Source: Stenotrophomonas acidaminiphila (lineage in GTDB: Bacteria > Pseudomonadota > Gammaproteobacteria > Xanthomonadales > Xanthomonadaceae). From it: DNA of 64,000 bases. Location: contig NZ_LDJO01000033.1 of the NCBI RefSeq assembly GCF_001431595.1, positions 17,750-81,749 on the forward strand, written 5' to 3'. How positions within the stretch are numbered: position 1 is the stretch's first letter; every line of letters begins with the position of its first letter. The translations under genes were made by a program, and so were the position numbers. The notes beneath the pieces were generated by a model. It saw nothing but the letters and a program-made list of their open reading frames with translations. It was not told where the DNA came from and did no database searches. Below are positions 51,101-59,300 of this stretch, one piece after another.

Positions 51101-51568
51101 GTCAACGGCACCAGCCAGGACGTGCGTACCCGCGCCCACATCGTCTCCTCGCATGCCGACTGGCATCCATCGCGGCCGTGGTGGCTGACCGGGCGCGTGG
51201 CCGGCAAGTGGCAGCGCGACCAGTTCGCACTTGCCGACGGCGCCCGCGTCAACAGCAGCTTCCGTGCGCTGCTGTTCTCCGGCCGCATCGTCTACGACAT
51301 CACCGAGAACTGGGACGTCGGCGTGCTCGGCTCCACCTTCCGTGGCCAGTCCGGCGGCAACCAGTACGCCTACGGCGTGGAAGTGGGCCGCCTGCTGCGG
51401 CAGAACCTGTGGTTGTCGGCCGGCTACAACTGGACCGGCTTCGAGGGCGACCGCGACCTCAACGGCTACGAATACACCCAGCAGGGCCTGTTCCTGCGCC
51501 TGCGCTTCAAGTTCGACGAAGACCTTTTCCGCCGTGACCCGGTGCGCTACCGCGACCCGGCCCGCTGA
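48185..51568 (+). CDS. outer-membrane protein with invasin-like Ig domain
   Basis: A 1,127-residue exported protein: signal peptide to about residue 29 (AVPAMAQ), then a Big_1/invasin-like Ig domain (about residues 75-190) with VPADGQTPVHVRVQLLDGEG and AYATIENSGGRVRL. From about residue 240 to the end, alternating beta strands such as AFFVKGRIKGEYLLTAAYD and SYLLYGDFQTGDT fit a large outer-membrane barrel; the end is not the usual terminal Phe (RYRDPAR). It may anchor or export the giant protein. The ATG overlaps the giant gene's stop (ATGA). No characterised homologue is recognised. Confidence 0.7.
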   Translation: MSRRDFPRTPPRLSLLACALAAVAVPAMAQSVGTSTRFTPVLGDASTLYPRSPASVDAAPEAVPARPGQIDYALNRGVDLVRVEVDRDGVPADGQTPVHVRVQLLDGEGKPLAGRAYATIENSGGRVRLPGSRTDEFGPGASDADKVTPGVQLVVEDGVAEFDLLAPHEPQDVVLRITAGGRTAEGVIGFLPEMRELLATGLIEGVLNFRNRSNAGLISPVQHHDAFDRDIRRWEKQFNNGKANAAARTAFFVKGRIKGEYLLTAAYDSDKDVRGRLLRDIQPEEFYPVYGDASLRGFDARSAERLYVRIDNKRSYLLYGDFQTGDTLATVTGIGGSGPIPQRSLSTYNRTATGLGWHFESARARGNVFAIEDSLRQVIEEFRSQGSGPYALRNNTVLEGSERVEVIVRDRNQPTRIVSVRPLARLVDYSFEPFSGRILLNQFMPSFDSDLNPVSLRITYELDQQTEKFWVFGADGQFKLSERLEVGASAVEDRNPYAEFRMGSANAGYRFGENTMLVAEFARTRSEVNTSSLNQVASQGLKDVVGEVEGDAWRVEFAHDGDKFDARLFAARTDPAFNNPASPLYGGRGEYNARLGYALGPRLELYVEALRSEDRNPDGGEREAGGAGVRVAATERLTLDVGLRSVRETIGVTSPWSMGAPFGQAGGLTGGFATGAGGGALGYGQQALDPATGLMVINGPSSGSLITSDLPVGTKLESDSARIGLGYRFSEKFSGGAEVEQSVNGEDRHRVAAGVDYQVFERSRLYGRYEKQTGLTSAYGITTTDRQADALVFGVDSSYLRDTQAFSEYRLRDAISGRDVQAASGIRNNWDIREGLRLSSSAERVNVIAGDTGDSTGLALALDYSANPLWRGAVRVEHRISEDVAHTEANEAFDTTLLQFMLARKLSRDWTLLGRNYLLATNYKERGDVLQDRFQLGLAYRDTDRNRVNALMRYEYKLERDESGLTLLDGQVVNGTSQDVRTRAHIVSSHADWHPSRPWWLTGRVAGKWQRDQFALADGARVNSSFRALLFSGRIVYDITENWDVGVLGSTFRGQSGGNQYAYGVEVGRLLRQNLWLSAGYNWTGFEGDRDLNGYEYTQQGLFLRLRFKFDEDLFRRDPVRYRDPAR

Positions 51569-51578
51569 GGACGACCCG

Positions 51579-52592
51579 ATGACTCTCCCGCATACCCGTT
51601 CCACCCTGTCCCGCGCGCTGCTGGCGACCGCCCTCCTGTCCGCCCTGGCCGGCCCCGCCGCCGCCCAGCAGACCCGGCTCAACCCGCAGGAAAAGCGCAT
51701 CACCGACGAGGCCATCCACGCCGACCTGCAGGGCTACGAAGCCACGCAGGGCCGCATCCAGGCACTCAACGACGCCGGCCGCCCGGTGCGCGACTACCAC
51801 CTGTCCAAGGCGCAGTGCTGGCTGGACGTGTCCTTCCACGAGTACACCCGCAACGACCGCAGCGCGTTCCCGCAGGAGGCGCTGACCGAGTCGGAGAAGC
51901 TGATCGTGGCCATGGAGACCGGCGTCTCGCCGATCCCGACCGATACGCCCCTGGTCAACAACGCCAAGTACCTGCGCGACGACCTGTGGCAGCGCCTGAA
52001 GGCGATCCACGGCACCCCGGGCTTCAGTTGCGCGCAGCAGGCCGTGGCCTGTGGCGAGGTCGAGCTGGTGCACGCCGGCAACGAGTTCAACCAGCAGCAG
52101 TGGCGGCACTCCAAGCCGTACATCCAGATCGCCGAAGACCTGGTCAACGATGCCGAGGCGATGGCACGCCAGTGCGCCGTGGCGCCCGCCGCCGCGGCGC
52201 CGACGCCCGGCCCGCTGATCGCCAACGTGCTGTTCGAGTTCGACCGCGATGGCCGCAAGGACATCCGTACCTACTCGCTGGAGAGCATCGACCGCGCGCT
52301 GGCCACCCTGGCCGGCGAGCAGCGCGAACTGGCCGGGGTCACCCTGGTCGGACACGCCGACCGCATGCAGGGCAAGGGCTTCGACTACAACCAGGGCCTG
52401 TCGCAGCGTCGCGCGCAGACGGTTCGCGAGCTGCTGATCGGCCGCGGCATCGCCGCCGACCGGATCCGCTACGAATACCGCGGCGATACCCAGCAGGTGC
52501 AGCAGTGCGATGGCGTCAAGCCGCGCGCCGCGCTGCTGGAATGCCTGCTGCCCAACCGCCGGGTCGAAGTGCGCTTCGAACTGGCCCGGTAA
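51579..52592 (+). CDS. OmpA-family peptidoglycan-binding protein
   Basis: A 337-residue exported protein (signal ends PAAAQ, about residue 24) with a helical N-terminal region (about residues 30-190, including YHLSKAQCWLDVSFHEYTRN) and an OmpA C-terminal domain (about residues 205-337). The latter shows NVLFEFDRDG, TLVGHADRMQ and YNQGLSQRRAQTVRELL, which carry the Asp and Arg used to bind diaminopimelate. It lies 10 bases after the outer-membrane protein gene. As the third gene of the operon it probably ties the surface complex to the cell wall. Confidence 0.85.
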   Translation: MTLPHTRSTLSRALLATALLSALAGPAAAQQTRLNPQEKRITDEAIHADLQGYEATQGRIQALNDAGRPVRDYHLSKAQCWLDVSFHEYTRNDRSAFPQEALTESEKLIVAMETGVSPIPTDTPLVNNAKYLRDDLWQRLKAIHGTPGFSCAQQAVACGEVELVHAGNEFNQQQWRHSKPYIQIAEDLVNDAEAMARQCAVAPAAAAPTPGPLIANVLFEFDRDGRKDIRTYSLESIDRALATLAGEQRELAGVTLVGHADRMQGKGFDYNQGLSQRRAQTVRELLIGRGIAADRIRYEYRGDTQQVQQCDGVKPRAALLECLLPNRRVEVRFELAR

Positions 52593-52612
52593 TCGCCGCG
52601 TCGCGTGAACAG

Positions 52613-52698
52613 CCGGGGTCCGGGTCGGTTATCGCGTGCGCGCAGCGGCCGCCGGGTCCCGGGTTCAGGGCAGGTGGGAAACCCGACCCTGGCCCCGG
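52613..52698. repeat. 86-bp palindromic repeat (long copy)
   Basis: The left arm CCGGGGTCCGGGTCGGTT (52613-52630) is nearly repeated inverted by the right arm at 52679-52698, with ~48 bases between. The arms match the 3417-3466 element. It lies between the convergent OmpA and GGDEF genes and overlaps the 3' end of the latter; it could also act as a terminator for both. Confidence 0.65.
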
Positions 52699-54611
52699 TT
52701 TTCGTCCCGCGCTGGCGGGGCACCGACGTCGCGCGGCGGTGCCCACGACATCGGCCGGCCGCCGCCGATCATGATCCAGCCCTGTGCCAGGGCCTGTTCC
52801 GGATCGCGCAGGATGCTGTACAGGTCGACGTTGCGGCCCTCGGCCAGGCCCCACAGCCCGGCCCAGGTGCCGGTGCCGCTGCGGCGCGCCACCTGCAGCG
52901 CCCGGCTGGCCGCGCGCAGGGTATCGGCATGGCTGGTGGCGGTGCCAGGGAACAGCGGGTGCGGGGCCACGCCGGCGGACATGCTGGGCGTCAGGCACTG
53001 GCCCGGCGCGACATCCACCTGCAGCCGCTGGATGCTGCGGCACAGGTGCGCGGCCAGCGCGAACGCCGCGGCCTGGGTGGTGTTGGCGCGGATCACCACG
53101 AAGGTCGCCCCGCCCCAGCGGGCCACGTGGTCGTGCTGGTCGCTGTTGCGCACCAGTTCTTCGGCCACCGCGCGCAGCAGCAGGTCGCCGGCGGCATGGC
53201 CGTGCAGGTCGTTGAGCGCCTTGAAGCCATCGATCTCCAGCAGCAGCACCGCGCTGCGCGCGTCGCCGGTGCGCACTGACATGGTGGCGTCCAGCAGGCG
53301 TTGCGCCTCGCGCCGGTTCGGCAATCCGGTGAGCGCGTCGATGGCGCCGAGCCTGCGCAGCCGACGCTGCTGGCGGCGCATGCGCAGGTACAGGCCGCCG
53401 CCGCCCAGCAGCAGGACCGCCACCGCGGCCAGCGCGGCGTTGCGCAGCAGGCGGTCGCGGCTGGCCTCCTGGACGGCGTTGATGCGGATCGGATCCAGCG
53501 CCTGCTCGGCCGTGGCCTGCAACCTGGCCAGGCGGTTGAGGTTGTCGCCCTTCATCTGCGCCTGGTCGATCTGCCTGGCCTGGCGCAGGTAATCGCGCGC
53601 CTGGGCGGTATTGCCGAGAGCCACGCTGGTCTCCGCCAGCAGGTCCAGACTGTCGCGCGCGCCTCCGGGGAACTTGCCGGCTTCGGCCAGCGCCAGGGCC
53701 TTTTCGCCGAGATCCCGGGCCTGCTCCGGTTGCGCCTGCTCCAGTGCGATCCGTGCCAGCCGCTGCAGGGTGACGATCTGCCCGAGCGGATCATTCTGGG
53801 CCTGCCATGGCAGCACGGCCAGGAACTGCGCCCGGGCCGCCTCCAGGAGACCGCCGGCACGCTGGATCTCGGCCCGGTGGCTGCGGATCCGGTGCAGCAT
53901 CACGTCCTGGTTGGACACGCGGTTGGCGATCGACTCGGCACGCGCGAAGGCACGCTCCGCCTCTTCATGGCGCCTGAGCCGCAGCAGCGTGTAGCCGTGG
54001 TTGTAGTGCAGCATCACGTCCTGCGGCAGTGGCGGCCTGCGCAGGTGGTCGGACAGCGCCAGTGCCTGTTGCTGGTAATGCAGCGCACCCTCGGGGTCGT
54101 CCATCTGCTCGGCGCGGATCAGGGCGATGCCGCTCAATGCGGTGATCTGGCTGCCCACGTCGCCTTCGGCGATGCCGCGTTCCAGCATCGATTCGAGCAG
54201 TTTCAGGCCCTCGGCGGTCTGTCCATTGCGCTGCAGCAGCGTGGCCGCCATCTGTATCGCCCGGCTGTGTTCGATGGCGGGCAGCTCCGTCGTCCGCAGC
54301 AACGCCTGCACCCGCGCCGCCGATTCCAGGCTGGCGTCGCCCTGGCCAAGCAACTGCCGGGCGAAGCCGCGGCATCCCTCGGCGCCTATTTCCACCACCG
54401 GCGGCAGCGCCGGCATGTCCAGCAGCTTCGTGGCCATCGCCAGTGCTTCGCGCGGGGCGCCATGCACCGTTGCGTGGCAGCGTCCCACCTGGTCCATCAG
54501 CCTTACGTCGGCGTCGGTGCCCTGGGCACCCGCGGGGCCGGCCGGGGCCATTGCCAGTGCCGCCCAGGGCAACAGGCAGCGGAATCGAATGACACGAAGC
54601 GGTGGGAGCAT
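52665..54611 (-). CDS. TPR sensor protein with degenerate GGDEF domain
   Basis: A 648-residue membrane protein: signal peptide (about residues 1-30), a periplasmic TPR-rich region (about residues 60-380; LHYQQQALALSDHLR, AERAFARAESIANRV), one transmembrane helix (about residues 395-415) and a GGDEF-type domain. The domain opens DALTGLPNRREAQRLL, but the signature is GGATF in place of GGDEF (about residue 497), with no RxxD I-site seen. Diguanylate cyclase activity is therefore unlikely; a binding or regulatory role is inferred. The last ~13 residues are encoded by a palindromic repeat. ATG 54611 opens the signal peptide. Confidence 0.82.
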   Translation of the reverse strand: MLPPLRVIRFRCLLPWAALAMAPAGPAGAQGTDADVRLMDQVGRCHATVHGAPREALAMATKLLDMPALPPVVEIGAEGCRGFARQLLGQGDASLESAARVQALLRTTELPAIEHSRAIQMAATLLQRNGQTAEGLKLLESMLERGIAEGDVGSQITALSGIALIRAEQMDDPEGALHYQQQALALSDHLRRPPLPQDVMLHYNHGYTLLRLRRHEEAERAFARAESIANRVSNQDVMLHRIRSHRAEIQRAGGLLEAARAQFLAVLPWQAQNDPLGQIVTLQRLARIALEQAQPEQARDLGEKALALAEAGKFPGGARDSLDLLAETSVALGNTAQARDYLRQARQIDQAQMKGDNLNRLARLQATAEQALDPIRINAVQEASRDRLLRNAALAAVAVLLLGGGGLYLRMRRQQRRLRRLGAIDALTGLPNRREAQRLLDATMSVRTGDARSAVLLLEIDGFKALNDLHGHAAGDLLLRAVAEELVRNSDQHDHVARWGGATFVVIRANTTQAAAFALAAHLCRSIQRLQVDVAPGQCLTPSMSAGVAPHPLFPGTATSHADTLRAASRALQVARRSGTGTWAGLWGLAEGRNVDLYSILRDPEQALAQGWIMIGGGRPMSWAPPRDVGAPPARDENRGQGRVSHLP

Positions 54612-54657
54612 GGCGTCCGGTGTTTCCAGGCGGGGAAAGTCCGGCAACGGACGTGGC

Positions 54658-54775
54658 TAATATAGCCGCACTGCCTGGGCGCCGGGCGCCACATCGCGCC
54701 GCCTTCGCGGCTGCATGCCGTGCCCGCCCGGCGTGGGTGGGTGCCTGGACGACGGGCGTCCGTAATATAGCGGCA
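54658..54775. promoter_or_regulatory. divergent promoter region with two TAATATAGC boxes
   Basis: TAATATAGCCGCA (54658-54670) and TAATATAGCGGCA (54763-54775) lie 105 bases apart in the gap between two divergent signalling genes. The left box reads TATATT on the minus strand, a -10 for the GGDEF-type gene, and is itself a GGCTA-ATA-TAGCC palindrome. The right box gives TAATAT as -10 for the kinase gene. Confidence 0.5.
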
Positions 54776-54823
54776 ACTTTCCATGTATCGCGCGGCCATC
54801 CGCCGTGCCGGGGACTACACCCG

Positions 54824-56245
54824 ATGCTTTCCGGAACCACCCGGCCCGGGGATCAGCCCGAGCCACCACGCGCCACGCGTGCCACCGACCGCCCACGGCG
54901 GCCTGCGGTGGTCGATGCCACCGAAGCGCGCGCCATGGCGATGCTGTTGCGCCTGCTGCTGGCCGTGGCCGGCTACCAGCTGCTGCTCCTGCTGTGGGGC
55001 GCAGCGGGCACCGCGGGGCTGGCGCAGGGGCTGGGCGTGGCCGGCATATTGACCTGCGTGGTTTCGCTGGAGCTGCTGCGGCGCCGCCGCCTGCACCTGT
55101 CGGTCCTGGTCTTCGTGGTGCTCAACCTGGTGCTGACCTCGGTGGCGTATGGCTACTGGGGCCTGCGCGCGCAGATGCACGGGCAGTTGCTGCAGCTGCT
55201 GCCGGTGCTGCTGGCCGGGGCGCTGCTGGGCCGCCGTGCGCTGTGGCTGGCGACCACCTGGCTGGCCGCGCTGCTGGCGCTGGGCGCATGGTTGGACGCG
55301 GCCGCCGCCTTCTACCTGCCGGCGCGCGTGGAGCTGGCGTTGCGCGACCTGGTGCTGGCCGGCTTCGGCACGCTGGTGGTGGCGTTCGTGCTGGACCAGT
55401 CGCTGTCCGCGCTACGCGACAACCTGCGCATCGCCCGCCGCCGCGGCGCCGACCTGGCGCGCAAGCGCGATGCGCTGCAACTGGAAATGCAGGAAAAGGA
55501 GCGCTCGCGCGAGCAGCTGGTGCACGCGCTGAAGATCGAGAACGTCGGCCGGCTGGCCAGCGGCGTGGCGCACGATTTCAACCATCTGCTGGCGCTGATC
55601 ATGGGATATGCCGGCAAGGGCCGCCGCAGCGACGATCCGGCGGAGCTGAAGGCGGCTCTGCAGGGCGTGGAGTCGGCCGCACGGCGCGCCGGCGCGGTCA
55701 CCCGCCGGCTGCTGGACTTCAGCCGCCAGGACGTGGCGCGGCCGCAGCTGCTGGACGCGGCACCGACCATCGCCGCGATGGAGCCGATGCTGCGCCAGCT
55801 GTTCGACGCGCGCATGGTGTTCGAACTGGACACCGGCCATGTGCAGTGCCAGATCCATTTCGACCCGGCGCAGCTGGAGCTGGTGCTGTTGAGCCTGGCC
55901 GCCAATGCGCGGCAGGCCATGCCCGACGGCGGTACCTTCCGGCTGGCGTTGTCCTGCCCGGAGCCGGGCAACGAACTGCGGATCGAAGTGAGCGACAGCG
56001 GCCATGGCATGAGCGAGGAGGTACGGCTGCGCTGCATGGAGCCGTTCTTCACCACCAAGCCCAGCGGCCAGGGCACCGGCCTGGGCCTGGCGGTGGCGGT
56101 CAACCTGATTGCCGCGGCCGACGGCCGCATCGAAGTGGACAGCGCGCCGGGCGAAGGCACCCGGTTCCATCTGTACCTGCCGGCGCGGGCATTGTCCGTC
56201 GAGCCGGCGCCGCCGGCCGGGGGCGGCGAAACGATCCCCTGCTGA
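54824..56245 (+). CDS. membrane sensor histidine kinase
   Basis: A 473-residue histidine kinase. There are about six hydrophobic segments (residues about 40-200), a short coiled linker, a HisKA domain with the phosphorylated His in GVAHDFNHLLALIMGYA (about residue 255), and an HATPase domain with ANARQAM (N box), DSGHGMS (G1) and GQGTGLGLAV (G2). There is no receiver. The signal is unknown. It lies 75 bases upstream of the symporter-kinase gene on the same strand. Confidence 0.85.
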   Translation: MLSGTTRPGDQPEPPRATRATDRPRRPAVVDATEARAMAMLLRLLLAVAGYQLLLLLWGAAGTAGLAQGLGVAGILTCVVSLELLRRRRLHLSVLVFVVLNLVLTSVAYGYWGLRAQMHGQLLQLLPVLLAGALLGRRALWLATTWLAALLALGAWLDAAAAFYLPARVELALRDLVLAGFGTLVVAFVLDQSLSALRDNLRIARRRGADLARKRDALQLEMQEKERSREQLVHALKIENVGRLASGVAHDFNHLLALIMGYAGKGRRSDDPAELKAALQGVESAARRAGAVTRRLLDFSRQDVARPQLLDAAPTIAAMEPMLRQLFDARMVFELDTGHVQCQIHFDPAQLELVLLSLAANARQAMPDGGTFRLALSCPEPGNELRIEVSDSGHGMSEEVRLRCMEPFFTTKPSGQGTGLGLAVAVNLIAAADGRIEVDSAPGEGTRFHLYLPARALSVEPAPPAGGGETIPC

Positions 56246-56286
56246 GCCGCGCCGGGCGGCCGCCACGGCGCGGGCCTGGCAGCGGC

Positions 56287-56292
56287 TACACT
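56287..56292 (+). promoter_or_regulatory. possible -10 box of the symporter-kinase gene
   Basis: TACACT lies 28 bases before the TTG start of the hybrid kinase. No clear -35 is present, so read-through from the upstream kinase gene is equally possible. Confidence 0.3.
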
Positions 56293-56320
56293 GCGGCACG
56301 GCCCGTCCGGAAACGCGTCC

Positions 56321-59300
56321 TTGGTCTCAAGCTGGATCCTGCTGCTGGTCTCACTCGGCTATGCCGCGCTGCTGTTCGGCGTGGCGTGGTGGGGCGACCA
56401 TCGGCCGATGTATCCGGACCGGCCGTGGCTGCGGCCGGTGATCTACAGCCTTGCGCTGGCGGTGTACTGCTCGTCGTGGACCTTCTACGGCGCGGTCGGC
56501 ACCGCGGTGCGCTACGGCATCGGCTACCTGCCGATCTACCTGGGGCCGCTGCTGCTGCTGCTGTTCGGCTGGCGCATCATCGAGCGGCTGGCGCTGATCG
56601 CGCGCAGCGAGAACGTGGTCTCCATCGCCGATTTCATTTCCTCCCGCTACGGCCGTTCGCGGCGGCTGGCCGCGCTGGTGGCGGTGATCGCGCTGATCGG
56701 CGTGGTGCCGTACCTGGCGCTGCAGTACAAGGCGGTTGCGATGAGCCTGCGGGTACTCACCGGCGACAGCGGCGGTGGGGGCGTGCTCACCGATCCGGCG
56801 CTGTACGTGGCGCTGCTGATGGCGCTGTTCGCCACGTTGTTCGGCACCCGCCAGGTGGACGCCACCGAGCACCACCACGGCATGATGCTGGCCATCGCCC
56901 TGGAATCGATGATCAAGCTGCTGGCGATGGTGGCGGTCGGGGTGTTCGCCTACGTCTGGCTGTCCGACCGCGGCACCGCGGTGGTGGCGTCGGCGCGCAC
57001 CCTGTTCGAGGGCACGCCGCCGGTGGGCTTCGTTTCGCAGACCCTGCTCAGCTTCCTGGCGCTGATCTGCCTGCCGCGCCAGTTCCACGTGGCGGTGGTG
57101 GAGTGCGGCGACGTCGGCGACGTGCGCCGCGCGCGCTGGCTGTTCGGCGGCTACCTGGTCCTGATCTCGCTGATGATCGTGCCGATCGCGGTGGCCGGCA
57201 ACGCCCTGCTCGGCGGGGGCGGCGTGGTCGACGACGCGCTGGTGCTGGCGCTGCCGATGAGCAGCGGCAACACCGCGCTGGCGCTGGTCGCCTACGTCGG
57301 TGGCTTCTCCGCGGCGACCGGCATGGTGATCGTGTCCTCGATCGCGCTGGCGACCATGATCAGCAACGATCTGGTGATGCCGCTGCTGCTGCGCCGCAGC
57401 GGCGACCACCGCGAGGCCGCCGACGTCGCCTCGCGCGTGTTGTGGATCCGCCGCCTGGCGATCCTGCTGCTGGCGCTGGTGGCCTACGGCTACTACCGCG
57501 GCAGCAACAACGACACCATGCTCGCGACCTACGGGCTGATGGCGTTCGCTGCGGTGGCGCAGTTCGCCCCCGGCCTGATCGGCGGCCTGTACTGGCGCGG
57601 CGCCAGCCGCCGCGGCGTCGGCACCGGCATGGCGGTGGGTTTCGCGCTGTGGATCTACACGCTGCTGCTGCCGGCGCTCAGCCATGGCGGCTGGCTGGAC
57701 GTGGGGCTGGTCGAGCGCGGCCCGTTCGGCATCGGCTGGCTGCGGCCCGAACAGCTGTTCGGCCTGACTGGCTGGGACCCGCTGACCCATGGCACGTTCT
57801 GGTCGCTGCTGCTCAACTCCGCGACCATGCTGCTGGTGTCGATGCGCTGGCGCCCGGGGGTGGCCGAACGGCTGCGCGTGGCGCCGTTCCTTGAGCCATA
57901 CGCGCGGCGCCCGGCGGTGGCCGGCGACTGGCCGGCGCACGTCAAGGTGCGCGACCTGCTGGCGCTGGCCACGCGCGTGGTCGGCGACGCGCGCGCGCGG
58001 CGCGCCTTCGTCGAACAGGCGCAGGCGCTGCAGCGCGAGTTCCAGCCGGCCGCCGCCGCCGACCGCGCCTGGGTGCAGTTCACCGAACGCCTGCTGGCCG
58101 CGTCCATCGGCGCCGCCTCGGCGCGCCTGCTGCTGACCAGCCTGCTGCGCGGTTCGGGCATGGACCTGGGCGAAGTGGTGGCGGTGCTGGACGAGGCCGG
58201 GCAGGAGCTGCGTTTCAACCGCGAGATCCTGTCCACCACGCTGGAGAACATCAGCGCCGGGGTCAGCGTGGTCGATCCGGACATGCGCCTGACCGCATGG
58301 AACCGCCGCTACCAGCAGATGTTCGGCTATCCCGACGGCATGCTCTACGTCGGCCGCCCGGTCGCCGACCTGATCCGCTACAACGCCGAGCGCGGCGAGC
58401 TGGGCGAAGGCGACATCGAGATGCAGATCAACCGGCGCATCGGCCACATGCGCGCCGGCACGCCGCACGTGTTCGAGCGTACCGGCGCCGACGGCAAGGT
58501 GATCGAGCTGCGCGGCCAGGCCCTGCCCGGCGGCGGTTACGTCACCAGCTACAACGACATCAGCGACTTCAAGCGCGCCGAGCAGGCGCTGCTGGAGGCC
58601 AACGAGACCCTGGAGCAGCGCGTGGCCGAGCGCTCGCAGGCGGCCGAGGCGGCGCAGCAGTCCAAGACCCGCTTCCTGGCCGCCATCAGCCACGACGTGC
58701 TGCAGCCGCTCAACGCCGCGCGCCTGTTCGCCTCGGCGCTGCGCGACGGCCTGCAGGAGGGCGACGAGCAGCGCCACCTGGCCGAGCGCGTGGACGCCTC
58801 GCTGCGTGCGGCCGAAGAGCTGCTCGACGGCCTGCTCGACGTGTCGCGGCTGGATGCCGGCGGGCTGCGTCCGACCGTCACCGATTTCGATGCCTCGGTG
58901 CTGGTGCGCGAACTGGCCGCGCAGTACACCCCGGTGGCGGCCGGGCGCGGGCTGCGCCTGCACGTATTCGCGCGCCAGGCGTGGGTGCGCAGCGACCGCC
59001 GCCTGCTGCGGCGGGTGCTGCAGAACTTCATGGCCAACGCGCTGCGCTACACCCGCAGCGGGCGCATCGTGCTGGCGCTGCGGGTGCGTGGTGGCCAGGT
59101 CGAGCTGCAGGTGTGGGATACCGGTCCCGGTATCCCCGAGCACCACATGCAGCAGATCTTCAACGAGTTCCATCGCTACCAGCAGCCGTTCGACTGGGGC
59201 GAGCAGGGCCTGGGCCTGGGCCTGTCGATCTGCCAGCGCATCTCGCGGCTGCTCGGCCATGGCCTGGATGCACGCAGCCAACCCGGCCGCGGCAGCATGT

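Noticed and set aside
47807..51715. 1,302-codon minus-strand open frame opposite the outer-membrane protein gene
   Set aside because: Low-complexity antisense translation spanning two genes on the other strand.
52665..54647. Upstream TTG start at 54647 for the GGDEF-type gene
   Set aside because: It would put 12 residues before a good signal peptide that starts at ATG 54611.
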